The notes under the pieces are model-generated. The model did not search any database and had not been told where the DNA came from. It was given only the letters and a program-made list of their open reading frames with translations. Below are positions 27,659-36,386 of a DNA stretch of 64,000 bases, piece by piece. A program made the translations under genes and the position numbers. The DNA comes from Methylocystaceae bacterium. Its GTDB lineage: Bacteria > Pseudomonadota > Alphaproteobacteria > Rhodospirillales > Terasakiellaceae. Location: assembly GCA_013373205.1 (NCBI GenBank), contig JABXIG010000015.1:212226-276225 (forward strand), in the 5' to 3' direction. The first letter of the stretch is position 1; each line of letters begins with the position of its first letter.

Positions 27659-27774
27659 CGAGTAAGTCGTGCTAGGAGGAGAGAGAGGCGTTCTTGACCG
27701 TAAATACGCAACGCAACTGCGGCGCTTAGAGAAGCGGCAGTTAAAATAGCGGTGCTGATTTCCAAAACGGTCAT
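27652..27774 (-). CDS. leuA leader peptide (leucine-rich)
   Basis: A 40-residue frame that begins MTVLEISTAILTAASL and ends GQERLSLLLARLTRP. Nine of 40 residues are leucine, with five in the span RLSLLLARL encoded by a mix of CTC, CTA and CTT codons directly before the stop. It lies 128 bases upstream of leuA on the same strand, and its stop codon overlaps one arm of competing hairpins. This is the classic layout of a leucine attenuator: stalling at Leu codons when charged tRNA-Leu is scarce would alter downstream folding. The hydrophobic first half could alternatively mean a small membrane peptide. Confidence 0.7.
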   Translation of the reverse strand: MTVLEISTAILTAASLSAAVALRIYGQERLSLLLARLTRP

Positions 27775-27848
27775 TGTTAAAACCTGTCGTTAAACCTTAT
27801 GCGTTCATGAAAGCGTAATGAAAGCTGCTTGTCAAATGGTTTTACTGT

Positions 27849-27917
27849 TTTCCTGCGCAAGCAGGAAACTTTTAAAGACAAGCATAATATTTATGAGGCC
27901 CCTGCCTACGCAGGGGC
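27849..27917. repeat. Two adjacent short palindromes
   Basis: TTTCCTGC-GCAA-GCAGGAAA (27849-27868) belongs to the TTCCTG repeat family. GCCCCTGC-CTAC-GCAGGGGC (27898-27917) is an 8-base-pair relative just past the end of the ferredoxin reductase gene. Both could cap that gene's transcript. Confidence 0.6.
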
Positions 27918-27929
27918 ACTGTTAAAAAA

Positions 27930-28943
27930 TTAAGCAGGTACGCCCATAGATGTGGAATATTCAAAGTGCAGTTCTTCATCCGGATAAGCATAAGAATGGG
28001 CTGCACGTGCTGCCATGGCTGCTTCAGAGAATCCGCACAGGATCAATTTCAGTTTATTCTCATAGGTAATAATGTCACCTACCGCAAAAACACCGTCTTC
28101 AGAGGTCGCCATGGTGGTTGGATTGACATTGAGGTGTTTCTTTTCAAGATCCAGCCCCCAATCTGCAATGGGGCCAAGGTTTTGGGACAGACCATAAAAA
28201 GGCAAGAGCACGTCAGCTTCCAAATCACGTGTCTGACCGTCAAAATCTTTGACCACAACCGCGCTTAACTGATCGCCTTCGCCTTTTAAGCCTTCCAACT
28301 GATAAGGCACGACCAGTTCGATCTTGCCGTCTTTATCCAGTTGCTGCATTTGCGAAACACTTTCCGGTGCCGCGCGGAATTTCGGGCGACGATGCACGAC
28401 CTGAACGGATTTCGCAACTTCAGACAAAGACAGCGCCCAATCCACGGCACTATCACCACCACCTGCGATCACAACGCGTTTGTCACGAAAGTCTTCACGT
28501 TTGCGCACCATATAAAAGACAGAGGTGCCTTCATATTGAAGGAGGCCTTCCAGTGGCGGGCGGTTCGGGCCAAAGGCGCCGACACCAGCGGCAACAATAA
28601 CAGCTTTGGCATTGATCTTGGTGCCTTTGCTGGTTTCCAGATCAAAGGTGCCATCGGCTTGTTTTTTAAGTTTGGTCACTTGTTGGGACAGGTGATAGGT
28701 CGGATTAAAAGGGGCTGCCTGTTCTTCCAGCTTATTAATCAATTCCCCCCCAGTGATGGACGGATGGGCGGGAATATCGTAAATCGGTTTTTCCGGATAA
28801 AGGGCGGTACATTGCCCACCGATCATATCCAACGCATCAATCACATGACAGGTCATCTTCAACATGCCACATTCAAAGACTGCGAACAGTCCGGTCGGGC
28901 CAGCACCGATAATGGCAACATCAGTTGTGTGGGAATCTGTCAT
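27930..28943 (-). CDS. Ferredoxin/flavodoxin-NADP+ reductase, thioredoxin-reductase-like type
   Basis: 337 residues with two nucleotide folds: FAD at VAIIGAGPTGLFA (residues 9-21) and NADPH at VVIAGGGDSAVDWAL (about residues 157-171), then the C-terminal FAD motif EDGVFAVGDIITY. It lacks the CxxC of thioredoxin reductases, which together with IGGQCTALYPEKPIYDIPA (about residue 42-60) identifies the TrxR-like ferredoxin-NADP reductases. These exchange electrons between NADPH and ferredoxin or flavodoxin in the cytoplasm. Monocistronic; divergent from tsaE with about 80 bases between. Confidence 0.88.
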   Translation of the reverse strand: MTDSHTTDVAIIGAGPTGLFAVFECGMLKMTCHVIDALDMIGGQCTALYPEKPIYDIPAHPSITGGELINKLEEQAAPFNPTYHLSQQVTKLKKQADGTFDLETSKGTKINAKAVIVAAGVGAFGPNRPPLEGLLQYEGTSVFYMVRKREDFRDKRVVIAGGGDSAVDWALSLSEVAKSVQVVHRRPKFRAAPESVSQMQQLDKDGKIELVVPYQLEGLKGEGDQLSAVVVKDFDGQTRDLEADVLLPFYGLSQNLGPIADWGLDLEKKHLNVNPTTMATSEDGVFAVGDIITYENKLKLILCGFSEAAMAARAAHSYAYPDEELHFEYSTSMGVPA

Positions 28944-29022
28944 TTATCCAAACCTTCTTAAGAATTCGAGAACCAATTGGCCCTAAAATGCGATGAAATT
29001 GCTGCCAAAGTCTAGTATTAAA

Positions 29023-29487
29023 ATGACCATGAAAATAAACATTGAAAATCAAAGCCAGACCGAGCTTTGCGCCCAACGCATCGCCCACATCTCGCAACCC
29101 GGTGATGTCATTGCCTTGTATGGGGATTTGGGTGTTGGAAAATCCGTCTTTTCGCGCGCCTTTATCCGTGAGCTCACAACGGATGATGAAGAAGTGCCCA
29201 GCCCGACCTTTACCCTTGTGCAGATTTACGAGGCAGAGGCCAGTGAGATTTATCACTTTGATATGTACCGCCTGGAAAGCCCGGATGACGCTCTGGAGCT
29301 AGGTATTGAAGAAGCCTTTAGTGACGGGGTTTCCCTGATCGAATGGCCCTCAAAACTGGGCAACTATTTGCCATGGGATTGTTTGAATATTGAGATTGCG
29401 CCCGGTGCAGATGACACAAGCCGCGTCATAACCCTTTCATCCCAAGGACAATGGATGAGCCGCCTTGAGGAGATTAACTTTGACTGA
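29023..29487 (+). CDS. tsaE: tRNA threonylcarbamoyladenosine biosynthesis ATPase TsaE
   Basis: About 154 residues from the ATG at 29023; in-frame ATGs also exist at 28993 and 29029, and none has a convincing RBS. The Walker A is GDLGVGKSVFSRA, followed by SPTFTLVQIYEA and the family signature YHFDMYRLESPDD. TsaE is the ATPase that acts with TsaB and TsaD to form t6A37 in tRNAs reading ANN codons. It is the first gene of a tight run (tsaE-amgK-murU-lnt), as often seen in alphaproteobacteria. Confidence 0.93.
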   Translation: MTMKINIENQSQTELCAQRIAHISQPGDVIALYGDLGVGKSVFSRAFIRELTTDDEEVPSPTFTLVQIYEAEASEIYHFDMYRLESPDDALELGIEEAFSDGVSLIEWPSKLGNYLPWDCLNIEIAPGADDTSRVITLSSQGQWMSRLEEINFD

Positions 29488-30484
29488 CCGCCAAGATTTA
29501 CGAAACGCATTTTTAAAAAAACACGGCTGGGGTGATGTGGATTGCCCCCTCTTGGCAGGCGATGCCTCCTTTCGCAAATATTACCGCCTGACAAAAGGAG
29601 GGGATACGGTTGTTCTGATGGATGCACCGCCGCCTGAACAGGTCAAACCCTTCGTCAAAATCGCAAAGTTTCTGACCCAAAACGGCTATAGCGCCCCCAA
29701 AATTCTCGCAAGCGATGCTGAAAACGGCTTTATCCTGCTGGAAGATTTAGGCGACAATACCTATACCCGCATGCTGCAACAGGGCGCCAATGAACGTGAC
29801 CTTTATAAGCTGGCGATTGATGTGTTGGTAGATTTACATGAAGACGTCACCGATCTGCCCGACGACCTGCCACATTATGACCATGACCTTTTGGCAACCG
29901 AAGCCCTGTTGCTTCCCGACTGGTGGATGAAGGCAGAATTCGGCGAGGGCCATGTCACCGCTGATATGCGCAAATCCTATCTAAAAGCATGGGAAAAATC
30001 TTTTGATTACGTTCAACGTCACCCAAAAAAACTGGTGTTGCGTGACTATCATGTGGATAATTTATTGCTTTTAGATAATCGCCAGAGCTATGCGGCATGC
30101 GGTCTTTTAGACTTTCAGGATGCCGTTTTGGGGCCCGGCATTTACGATGTAGTCAGCCTGCTTGAAGATGCCCGACGCGATATCACAGTCAGCCTAATCG
30201 AAGAAATGAAAATGCGCTACACAAGTTCTTTTACCGATCTTGAACCCGATGATTTTGAAGCTGCCTTTGCCATATTAGGGGCGCAACGTCACGCCAAAGT
30301 CATCGGCATTTTCGCACGCCTTTGTATGCGCGATGATAAACCGATCTATCTCCATCATATCCCACGGGTTTGGAAACTGTTGGAACGGTCCTTAAAGCAC
30401 CCCATCCTGAAAGACGTAAAAATCTGGATCGATAGCCATATTCCAAAAGATAAAAGAGGCATTCCCGCATGTCTGTTAAAGTAA
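29480..30484 (+). CDS. amgK: Anomeric MurNAc/GlcNAc kinase AmgK-like phosphotransferase
   Basis: 334 residues from a TTG at 29480 that overlaps the tsaE stop by 8 bases and has GAGGAG 7 bases upstream. It belongs to the aminoglycoside-phosphotransferase kinase fold: LLAGDASFRKYYRL (nucleotide loop), VLRDYHVDNLLLL (catalytic Asp in DYHVDN) and GLLDFQDAVLGPGIYD (metal-binding Asp). Next to murU, it fits AmgK, which phosphorylates MurNAc at the anomeric carbon in the cell-wall recycling route that bypasses de novo MurNAc and so affects fosfomycin sensitivity in Pseudomonas. Role here inferred from the pair. Confidence 0.88.
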   Translation: MTDRQDLRNAFLKKHGWGDVDCPLLAGDASFRKYYRLTKGGDTVVLMDAPPPEQVKPFVKIAKFLTQNGYSAPKILASDAENGFILLEDLGDNTYTRMLQQGANERDLYKLAIDVLVDLHEDVTDLPDDLPHYDHDLLATEALLLPDWWMKAEFGEGHVTADMRKSYLKAWEKSFDYVQRHPKKLVLRDYHVDNLLLLDNRQSYAACGLLDFQDAVLGPGIYDVVSLLEDARRDITVSLIEEMKMRYTSSFTDLEPDDFEAAFAILGAQRHAKVIGIFARLCMRDDKPIYLHHIPRVWKLLERSLKHPILKDVKIWIDSHIPKDKRGIPACLLK

Positions 30485-31185
30485 CCTCCGGCATGGTACT
30501 GGCGGCCGGCTTAGGAACACGTATGCGCCCGCTGACCCTGACCACACCCAAGCCCCTGATCAAAGTTGCCGGGCGCACCATGGCGGATCATTGTCTGGAT
30601 CGTTTAAAAGAAGCGGGGATTGAAGACGCTGTTTTGAATATCAGCTATTTAGGCGATCAGATTAAAGAGCATTTTTCCAAACGCAATGATCTCTCCATCT
30701 CTTTTAGTGAAGAAAATGAACCTTTAGAAACAGGCGGCGGTGTGGTCAAAGCACTCCCTCTTTTAAAGGGTGATGTTTTTTGCGTCATGAATGGGGATGC
30801 CGTTCTCGTCAATGGCCCCCACCTTGCGCTTAATCAAATGACAGAGCAATGGGATAAAGAGGCTATGGACGTTCTCTTGCTTCTTCACCCCAAAGACAAA
30901 GCCATCGGGTATAATGGGGCTGGTGATTTTTATATAAATGACGTGGGTAAGCCTGACTTTCGCGATGATCGCAAAACAGCGCCGTATGTCTTTACTGGGG
31001 TTCAGCTTTTGGCCCGCACAGCCTTTGACAAAAAAACACAACAAAAATGGTCCTTGCGCGAAATCTATCAGGATGCCATTCAACAAGGGCGTGCCCGCGC
31101 CCTCATTCACGAAGGCGACTGGTTACATGTGGGCACACCGGACGGGTTACAATTAGCGGAAGATTATTTTGCAAAAAATTCTTGA
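30469..31185 (+). CDS. murU: N-acetylmuramate alpha-1-phosphate uridylyltransferase MurU
   Basis: 238 residues. The N-terminal nucleotidyltransferase signature is MVLAAGLGTRMRPLTL followed by KPLIKVAG; the metal-binding site VMNGDAVL and the C-terminal GDWLHVGTPDGL are also seen. MurU makes UDP-MurNAc from MurNAc-1-phosphate and UTP, the step after AmgK. Its start overlaps amgK by 16 bases and lnt starts inside its last codons, so the three are translationally linked. Without the amgK neighbour it would be called a generic sugar-phosphate nucleotidyltransferase. Confidence 0.88.
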   Translation: MSVKVTSGMVLAAGLGTRMRPLTLTTPKPLIKVAGRTMADHCLDRLKEAGIEDAVLNISYLGDQIKEHFSKRNDLSISFSEENEPLETGGGVVKALPLLKGDVFCVMNGDAVLVNGPHLALNQMTEQWDKEAMDVLLLLHPKDKAIGYNGAGDFYINDVGKPDFRDDRKTAPYVFTGVQLLARTAFDKKTQQKWSLREIYQDAIQQGRARALIHEGDWLHVGTPDGLQLAEDYFAKNS

Positions 31186-32728
31186 AACCAAGGGCTACAA
31201 ACGGGCCTTAATTTTAATCCTGCTTGGGGTTTTCGTCGTTCTGGCCTTGCCGCCTGTTTATATCTTCCCCTTGGCCTTTATCGGTTTGTCCGGCTTGTTT
31301 CTTTTTCTGGATCGCGCGACCTCTAAAAAAGAAGCCTTCATAATTGGCTGGATGTTCGGCATCGGCTTTTTTGGCGCCGGACTTTATTGGCTGACCAATG
31401 CCTTTCTGGTTCATCCCGACAAACATGGCTGGCTGATCCCCATTGCCGTGCCCGCTTTGGCCATTTCAGTCGGTCTGTTTAACGGATTTACCAGCCTGTT
31501 TAGTTACCTTGCTTGGTCCTTTGGTCAAAAAAACGGACCTGTTTGGATACGCATCCTCTTATTTTGCGCCATCTGGACAGTGATGGAATGGGTACGCAGC
31601 TGGATATTCACAGGGTTCCCGTGGAACTTAATCGGCACCATCTGGGGCTTTAGTGATGAAATGATGCAGCCTGCGGCCTATGTCGGTGCTTTTGGTTTAA
31701 GCCTTCTAACCATGTTTGCCTGCACCTTTGGGGCTGCCCTTCCACGGTTTAAAGCGGCCTCACTTTTCATGGTGCTTGCCTTACCGGGATTAATGTTTCT
31801 AAGCGGTTATTTACGCTTGATGAATGCCCAAAACGATGTCCATGACGAGATAACCCTGCGCCTTGTCCAGCCCAACATCCCCCAAAAAACAAAATGGGAT
31901 AAGGGGCTGAAACTGGATCATTTCAACAAACATCTGGAACTCAGCCTGAAAGCGGGACCAAATGGCCAATTGCCCACCCATACCATCTGGCCGGAAACAG
32001 CCGTGACTTATGCTGCCAATCGTTACCCCAACGTCTTGCAGGCCATTTCATCTGTGGCCCCACAAGGCGGGGCCATTCTGACAGGGACCCCGCGCATGAC
32101 TGATCGCGGCGTAGAGCCATTTCAGGTCTGGAATTCGATGATTGTCGTAAATGACAAAGCACACGTCATTGCCAGCTATGATAAATCCCATCTGGTTCCT
32201 TTTGGGGAATATATCCCCTTGCGCGCCTGGAACCCGATTCCCAAACTCACCGCCGGAATGGTCGATTTTTCTGCTGGATCAGGACAAAAAACGATCAAAA
32301 TCGATGGCTTACCCCCCTTTAGCCCCTTAATTTGTTACGAAATAATCTTCCCAAATGCTGTTTTAGACAAAAAAAATCGCCCCCAATGGCTGCTTAATTT
32401 GACAAATGATGGCTGGTATGGGAATAGCCCCGGCCCCTATCAACACTTAATAAGTGCGCGCATGCGCAGTATAGAAGAGGGCTTACCCCTTGTTCGTGTT
32501 GCAAACACGGGGGTCACGACTGCGACTGACTCATATGGACGTATGCAGACTGCCATCCCCTATGGGACTGAGGGTTTTGTAGATATCGCTTTGCATAAGC
32601 CTTTGGAAAAAATGCCTCTTTCCGCAACATATCCAAATACTGTTTGGGTTGTTTTAATAATCGCTATTTCTCTTTTAAACACGCTCCATCTGCAAGTAAG
32701 AATGAAGAAAAAATCAACCCAAAGTTAG
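31169..32728 (+). CDS. lnt: Apolipoprotein N-acyltransferase
   Basis: 519 residues from a TTG at 31169 with GGAAG upstream, overlapping murU by 17 bases. The N-terminal half has several membrane helices (ALILILLGVFVVLALPPVY, AFIGLSGLFLF and others); the periplasmic nitrilase domain carries the Glu-Lys-Cys triad: Glu in IWPETAV (about residue 275), Lys in YDKSHLVPFGEY (about 339) and Cys in LICYEIIFP (about 389). Lnt adds the third acyl chain to lipoproteins in the inner membrane. Placed after murU, the cluster groups envelope functions. Confidence 0.95.
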   Translation: MQKILETKGYKRALILILLGVFVVLALPPVYIFPLAFIGLSGLFLFLDRATSKKEAFIIGWMFGIGFFGAGLYWLTNAFLVHPDKHGWLIPIAVPALAISVGLFNGFTSLFSYLAWSFGQKNGPVWIRILLFCAIWTVMEWVRSWIFTGFPWNLIGTIWGFSDEMMQPAAYVGAFGLSLLTMFACTFGAALPRFKAASLFMVLALPGLMFLSGYLRLMNAQNDVHDEITLRLVQPNIPQKTKWDKGLKLDHFNKHLELSLKAGPNGQLPTHTIWPETAVTYAANRYPNVLQAISSVAPQGGAILTGTPRMTDRGVEPFQVWNSMIVVNDKAHVIASYDKSHLVPFGEYIPLRAWNPIPKLTAGMVDFSAGSGQKTIKIDGLPPFSPLICYEIIFPNAVLDKKNRPQWLLNLTNDGWYGNSPGPYQHLISARMRSIEEGLPLVRVANTGVTTATDSYGRMQTAIPYGTEGFVDIALHKPLEKMPLSATYPNTVWVVLIIAISLLNTLHLQVRMKKKSTQS

Positions 32729-32754
32729 CCCCTCAACCCCGCAAAATACCTTAG

Positions 32755-32784
32755 TTGTTCTTGGAAAATTTATTTTGCTATAAT
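32755..32784 (+). promoter_or_regulatory. Sigma-70 type promoter of the XRE regulator gene
   Basis: TTGTTC (32755-32760), an 18-base spacer and a perfect TATAAT (32779-32784) with extended -10 TG (TGCTATAAT). Predicted start about 32791, giving a 55-base leader before an AGGGGA RBS. Confidence 0.65.
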
Positions 32785-32845
32785 CCAAAAAACTTCTTAA
32801 AGATTACAAGCCTCAACTAGCAATACAAATAAAAAGGGGAAGATA

Positions 32846-33316
32846 ATGGAAGCGGTCGCAAAACCTGTGGGATTGCCTAAAAAAAAACCAGGGCAGCCGA
32901 ATCCGATTGACATTCATGTTGGGGCACGCTTGCGCCGTCGCCGCACCCTGCTAGGGATGAGTCAAGGCAAACTGGGTGAGACCGTTGGACTGACCTTCCA
33001 ACAAATCCAAAAATACGAACGTGGTGCCAACCGGATCGGGGCAAGCCGCCTTTATGACCTTAGTCGCGTACTAGATGTTTCCATTTCCTATTTTTTCGAA
33101 GAAATGCCAACTGAACTAAGTGATGAACGATACAAAGATATTAATGATCACTTGAGTACAGATGTCTCGGCTTTTGAAGTAGATGATATGACGCGCCGTG
33201 AAACTCTTGAACTGGTGCGCAACTACTATCAGATCACCAGCGCCAGTGTACGTCGTCGTGTTTTTGAGCTGACCAAAGTCCTCTCCAACGATTCTGATGA
33301 CGACAATAATACTTGA
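32846..33316 (+). CDS. XRE-family helix-turn-helix regulator upstream of metK
   Basis: 156 residues. The HTH_3 domain spans about residues 28-83: [20 protein letters not shown] and [20 protein letters not shown], both typical Cro/CI-type segments. The C-terminal part is a charged helix region ([18 protein letters not shown]) of the type found in a common alphaproteobacterial subfamily. It sits directly before metK, a conserved arrangement I recall in other alphaproteobacteria, and has its own promoter. Target unknown; control of methionine/SAM genes or itself is plausible from position only. Confidence 0.9.
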   Translation: MEAVAKPVGLPKKKPGQPNPIDIHVGARLRRRRTLLGMSQGKLGETVGLTFQQIQKYERGANRIGASRLYDLSRVLDVSISYFFEEMPTELSDERYKDINDHLSTDVSAFEVDDMTRRETLELVRNYYQITSASVRRRVFELTKVLSNDSDDDNNT

Positions 33317-33340
33317 CCAAAACGACATTTCTGTTACAAA
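33313..33340 (+). promoter_or_regulatory. Probable metK promoter
   Basis: TTGACC (33313-33318), 16-base spacer, TACAAA (33335-33340). The -35 overlaps the stop codon of the XRE gene. Transcription from about 33347 would include the SAM-II-like element that follows. Confidence 0.5.
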
Positions 33341-33375
33341 TCGCGCCGACTTAACTCTAGGGAACCCCTAGGGTT

Positions 33376-33431
33376 TGTGGGGGGATTTGGACTGCTTGCG
33401 CACCCACACCAAAAAATGCCGCTAAGTGGGG
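33376..33431 (+). promoter_or_regulatory. SAM-II-like riboswitch upstream of metK
   Basis: The order of elements matches SAM-II: stem P1 TGTGGG (33376-33381) with CCCACA (33403-33408); a loop with the conserved GATTTG (33384-33389) and TTGC; an A-rich linker (33411-33416); and the conserved GCTAA (33421-33425). A pseudoknot between GCGCA (33398-33402) and TGC-C-GC (33417-33422, one bulge) is possible. SAM-II aptamers bind S-adenosylmethionine and repress methionine and SAM genes in alphaproteobacteria, so metK is a sensible target. The aptamer ends about 57 bases before the start, further than usual, so the expression platform is unclear. Confidence 0.6.
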
Positions 33432-33487
33432 CTAATACATACGCCCTAGGTCCATTCGTTTAACTTTTTGATCGAAAGGCGCTTGTA

Positions 33488-34660
33488 ATGGCACTCGACA
33501 AATATTTATTTACTTCTGAATCCGTATCAGAAGGGCACCCGGACAAGGTTGCCGACCGTATTTCCGACACCATCATTGATGCATTCCTGGAACGCGATCC
33601 TTATTCACGTGTTGCCGTTGAAACCATGGTCACCACAAATTTTGTGGCGTTGGCTGGTGAAGTACGCGGTCCGGACGACCTGAACCACGACAAGTTTAAA
33701 GAACTGGCCCGCGAAGCCATCAAAGAAATCGGCTATGAACAACGTGGCTTCCACTGGAAAGATTGTGAAATCACCTCACAGATCCACAGCCAGTCTGCTG
33801 ATATCGCCCAAGGCGTTGACGAAGGCACAGGGACGGACACAGAAGAAGGTGCTGGTGACCAAGGGATCATGTTTGGCTATGCCTGTAACGAAACACCGGA
33901 ACTGATGCCCGCACCGATCATGTATTCACACCAAATTTTGCGTCGTATGGCTGAAGATCGTCATTCAGGCAAAGTTGTCGGTTTTGGCCCGGACAGCAAA
34001 TCACAAGTCACATTGGCTTATGAAAATGGCAAGCCTGTCCGCGCCACGTCTTTGGTTGTGTCCACACAGCACGATGCAAACCTGTCTCTAGGTGATGTTC
34101 GTGAACTGGTCCTGCCTTACTTTGAAGAAGTTCTGCCCGAAGGCTGGTTGCCTGCAGACGATGAAATCTACGTCAACCCGACAGGCCGTTTCGTCATTGG
34201 TGGTCCTGATGGGGATGCTGGCCTGACAGGTCGTAAAATCATCGTGGATACATATGGCGGTGCAGCACCACACGGTGGCGGGGCTTTCTCTGGTAAAGAC
34301 CCAACCAAGGTGGACCGTTCAGCTGCTTATGCAGCCCGTTACCTTGCAAAAAACATCGTGGCTGCTGGCCTGTCTGACAAATGTACCATCCAATTGTCAT
34401 ACGCTATCGGGATTTCCAAGCCGTTGTCTGTATATGTAGACACCGCCGGCACCAACAAAGTGGACGAACAAAAGATCGCCAAAATCGCGTCTGAGATCAT
34501 GAACCTGTCGCCGCGCGGCATTCGTGAACACCTCAAGCTGAATGCGCCGATCTACAAAGAAACATCTGCTTATGGTCACTTTGGCCGCACACCAACAGAT
34601 GAAGGTCACTTCACTTGGGAAAAAACAGACCTTGTGGACGAACTGAAACGTCAGTTCTAA
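33488..34660 (+). CDS. metK: S-adenosylmethionine synthetase
   Basis: 390 residues, full length. Motifs: [18 protein letters not shown] (residues 10-27), the loop region [12 protein letters not shown], and the P-loop-like [20 protein letters not shown]. It makes SAM from methionine and ATP as a cytoplasmic tetramer. It follows the XRE regulator gene and a SAM-II-like element, suggesting end-product control, and is closed by a strong terminator. AAAGGCGC serves as the RBS. Confidence 0.98.
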   Translation: MALDKYLFTSESVSEGHPDKVADRISDTIIDAFLERDPYSRVAVETMVTTNFVALAGEVRGPDDLNHDKFKELAREAIKEIGYEQRGFHWKDCEITSQIHSQSADIAQGVDEGTGTDTEEGAGDQGIMFGYACNETPELMPAPIMYSHQILRRMAEDRHSGKVVGFGPDSKSQVTLAYENGKPVRATSLVVSTQHDANLSLGDVRELVLPYFEEVLPEGWLPADDEIYVNPTGRFVIGGPDGDAGLTGRKIIVDTYGGAAPHGGGAFSGKDPTKVDRSAAYAARYLAKNIVAAGLSDKCTIQLSYAIGISKPLSVYVDTAGTNKVDEQKIAKIASEIMNLSPRGIREHLKLNAPIYKETSAYGHFGRTPTDEGHFTWEKTDLVDELKRQF

Positions 34661-34682
34661 ATCAAAACTGTTGAAATCAGCG

Positions 34683-34713
34683 AAAAAGCCCGGCTATAAG
34701 GTCGGGCTTTTTT
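34683..34713 (+). terminator. metK terminator
   Basis: AAAAAGCCCG (34683-34692) pairs with CGGGCTTTTT (34703-34712), with the T-run continuing. Confidence 0.92.
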
Positions 34714-34734
34714 GTTATCGCTTGAGACACCCCC

Positions 34735-35439
34735 ATGACTGATCCCGATCTTTATACCACCCGCTTGAAAACGTTTGGCCGCCGCCAAGGCTACAAGCTC
34801 AAGCCACGCCAGCAAGAACTGGTAGACAACTTACTCCCCAAACTGGAAATTACCCCCAGTGAAGATGGATCATTTATGGACCCGAAAAGCCTATTCAAAA
34901 CAGACGTAAAGCAAGTCTGGTTTGAAGTTGGTTTTGGTGGTGGGGAACATTGCGCCCAACAATTGGAAGACAATCCGGATGTGGGCATGCTGGCATGTGA
35001 ACCCTTTATCAACGGCGTTGCTATGTTACTCAATCACATTGACAATCGGGGTTTAAGTGACCGAGTGCGCATTCTACCCGATGACGCCAGACCACTCTTG
35101 GATGTGATGCCCGATTCTTCCATTGATCGTTTGTTTTTGCTTTTCCCTGACCCGTGGCGCAAGAAACGCCATGCCAAACGCCGTTTTGTCGGACCTGAAA
35201 ATCTGCCACTGATCTCGCGTGTTTTAAAGCCAGGGGCAGAATTTCGCGTGGGCAGCGACCATATGCCTTATATCGACTGGACCCTTGAACATATGTCGCA
35301 ACACCCGGACTTTGAATGGATATGTGAAGGCCCGAGTGACTGGCGCGTACGTCCCGATGACTGGCCGCCAACACGCTATGAACAAAAAGCCATTCGTCAG
35401 GGCAAGCTCTGTGTTTATTTACGTTTTAGACGGAAATAA
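34735..35439 (+). CDS. trmB: tRNA (guanine-N7-)-methyltransferase
   Basis: 234 residues. SAM-binding start WFEVGFGGGEHCAQQ, the acidic FLLFPDPWRKKRHAKRRF segment that is the TrmB hallmark, and the C-terminal PTRYEQKAIRQG. It methylates G46 in the variable loop of tRNAs. It starts 22 bases after the metK terminator and probably depends on readthrough or a promoter inside the terminator region. Confidence 0.95.
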   Translation: MTDPDLYTTRLKTFGRRQGYKLKPRQQELVDNLLPKLEITPSEDGSFMDPKSLFKTDVKQVWFEVGFGGGEHCAQQLEDNPDVGMLACEPFINGVAMLLNHIDNRGLSDRVRILPDDARPLLDVMPDSSIDRLFLLFPDPWRKKRHAKRRFVGPENLPLISRVLKPGAEFRVGSDHMPYIDWTLEHMSQHPDFEWICEGPSDWRVRPDDWPPTRYEQKAIRQGKLCVYLRFRRK

Positions 35440-35507
35440 CTCTCAAGACGTTGTAATTTCTGATATGATCATCTGACTGACCATCATAACAAGAAGTTAC
35501 AAAAGTC

Positions 35508-36281
35508 ATGCCACGCGGTCTTCTGTTCATTGCTAGCCTTATCTACCTCCTGCTTGCCAATTCTGTTATGGCAACGACAGTGGTGAATGTTTTGGCGTAT
35601 CCGTTCCCGCCTTTTCTGAATGATGACAAAAAAACGGGACTGACAGCCGATATCATCAAGCTGTTCAACAAAAACCAATCCCGCTTCGACTTTAAGCTCA
35701 TGGTCGTGAAACCACAGGAACGTTATCAACCGATCCTGTCCGGCAAAGCCCATATGATGCTATTTGAAATGCCCGAATGGAACTGGCAGGAACATGAAAA
35801 CAATGTCCAGTTCAGCAAACTTTTGCTGAAAGGCGGCGAAGTCTACGTCGCCAAACGTCACCGAGATCAACTGCGCTTTGATTTCGAGCAGATTGAAAAT
35901 CGCAGAATCATGGCTTACGAAGGATATCACTATACTTTTGCCGATATGAATGCCGATCAAAACTGGCTCAAATCCAACTTCAACATCGCCTTCACCAATT
36001 CTCACCCTCATATGCTGAAAGCTGTCAAAAGCGGGGAAGTCGATATCGCGGTGGTCACCCTGTCGTTCCTGAAACAATATTTTCACGACAACCCACAAGA
36101 CCTGTTGACCTATGTCATTTCACAACAATTTGCCCAAGTCTACAAACTGCGTGCCCTTGTCGCTAAAGAATCACCTTTGAAACTGACAGAATTAGAAGAC
36201 CTGTTGCATAATCTTAAAAATAATAATGCCCTGCAACCTGTTCTGGAAACCTATGGGGTCCTGCGTCAGTGGCAATTTTAG
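35508..36281 (+). CDS. Periplasmic substrate-binding-like protein (SBP family 3)
   Basis: 257 residues with a signal peptide (MPRGLLFIASLIYLLLANSV, cleavage probably after VMA). The mature part follows the amino-acid-binding SBP_bac_3 pattern: VLAYPFPPFLNDDKKTGL, a hinge region and a lobe with MLKAVKSGEVDIAVV. No permease or ATPase gene lies nearby, so it is an orphan: it could feed a distant transporter or serve as a sensor. A second, distantly similar orphan lies at 50788-51573. Ligand unknown. Confidence 0.8.
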   Translation: MPRGLLFIASLIYLLLANSVMATTVVNVLAYPFPPFLNDDKKTGLTADIIKLFNKNQSRFDFKLMVVKPQERYQPILSGKAHMMLFEMPEWNWQEHENNVQFSKLLLKGGEVYVAKRHRDQLRFDFEQIENRRIMAYEGYHYTFADMNADQNWLKSNFNIAFTNSHPHMLKAVKSGEVDIAVVTLSFLKQYFHDNPQDLLTYVISQQFAQVYKLRALVAKESPLKLTELEDLLHNLKNNNALQPVLETYGVLRQWQF

Positions 36282-36288
36282 AAAAAAC

Positions 36289-36316
36289 TTGCATTTTAAA
36301 AAAAGAAGCGTATAAA
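36289..36316 (+). promoter_or_regulatory. Promoter of the rimP-nusA-infB operon
   Basis: TTGCAT (36289-36294), 16-base spacer, TATAAA (36311-36316). Predicted start about 36323, giving a leader of about 110 bases that contains the attenuator-like structure. Confidence 0.65.
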
Positions 36317-36337
36317 GACGGCGAACTCAATACATAA

Positions 36338-36386
36338 CCACTTTACGTGGACTATATTGAAGTGGGCCTGGCGGTCCGCTTTTTTT
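36338..36386 (+). promoter_or_regulatory. rimP leader: terminator/antiterminator pair
   Basis: A terminator hairpin GTGGGCC / GGTCCGC (36362-36368 with 36373-36379, including two G-U pairs) with seven T lies 45 bases before the rimP start. Upstream CCACTT (36338-36343) pairs perfectly with AAGTGG (36360-36365), which is the left arm of the terminator, so the two folds exclude each other. This fits control by premature termination of an operon that encodes NusA, itself a termination/antitermination factor. Confidence 0.65.
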
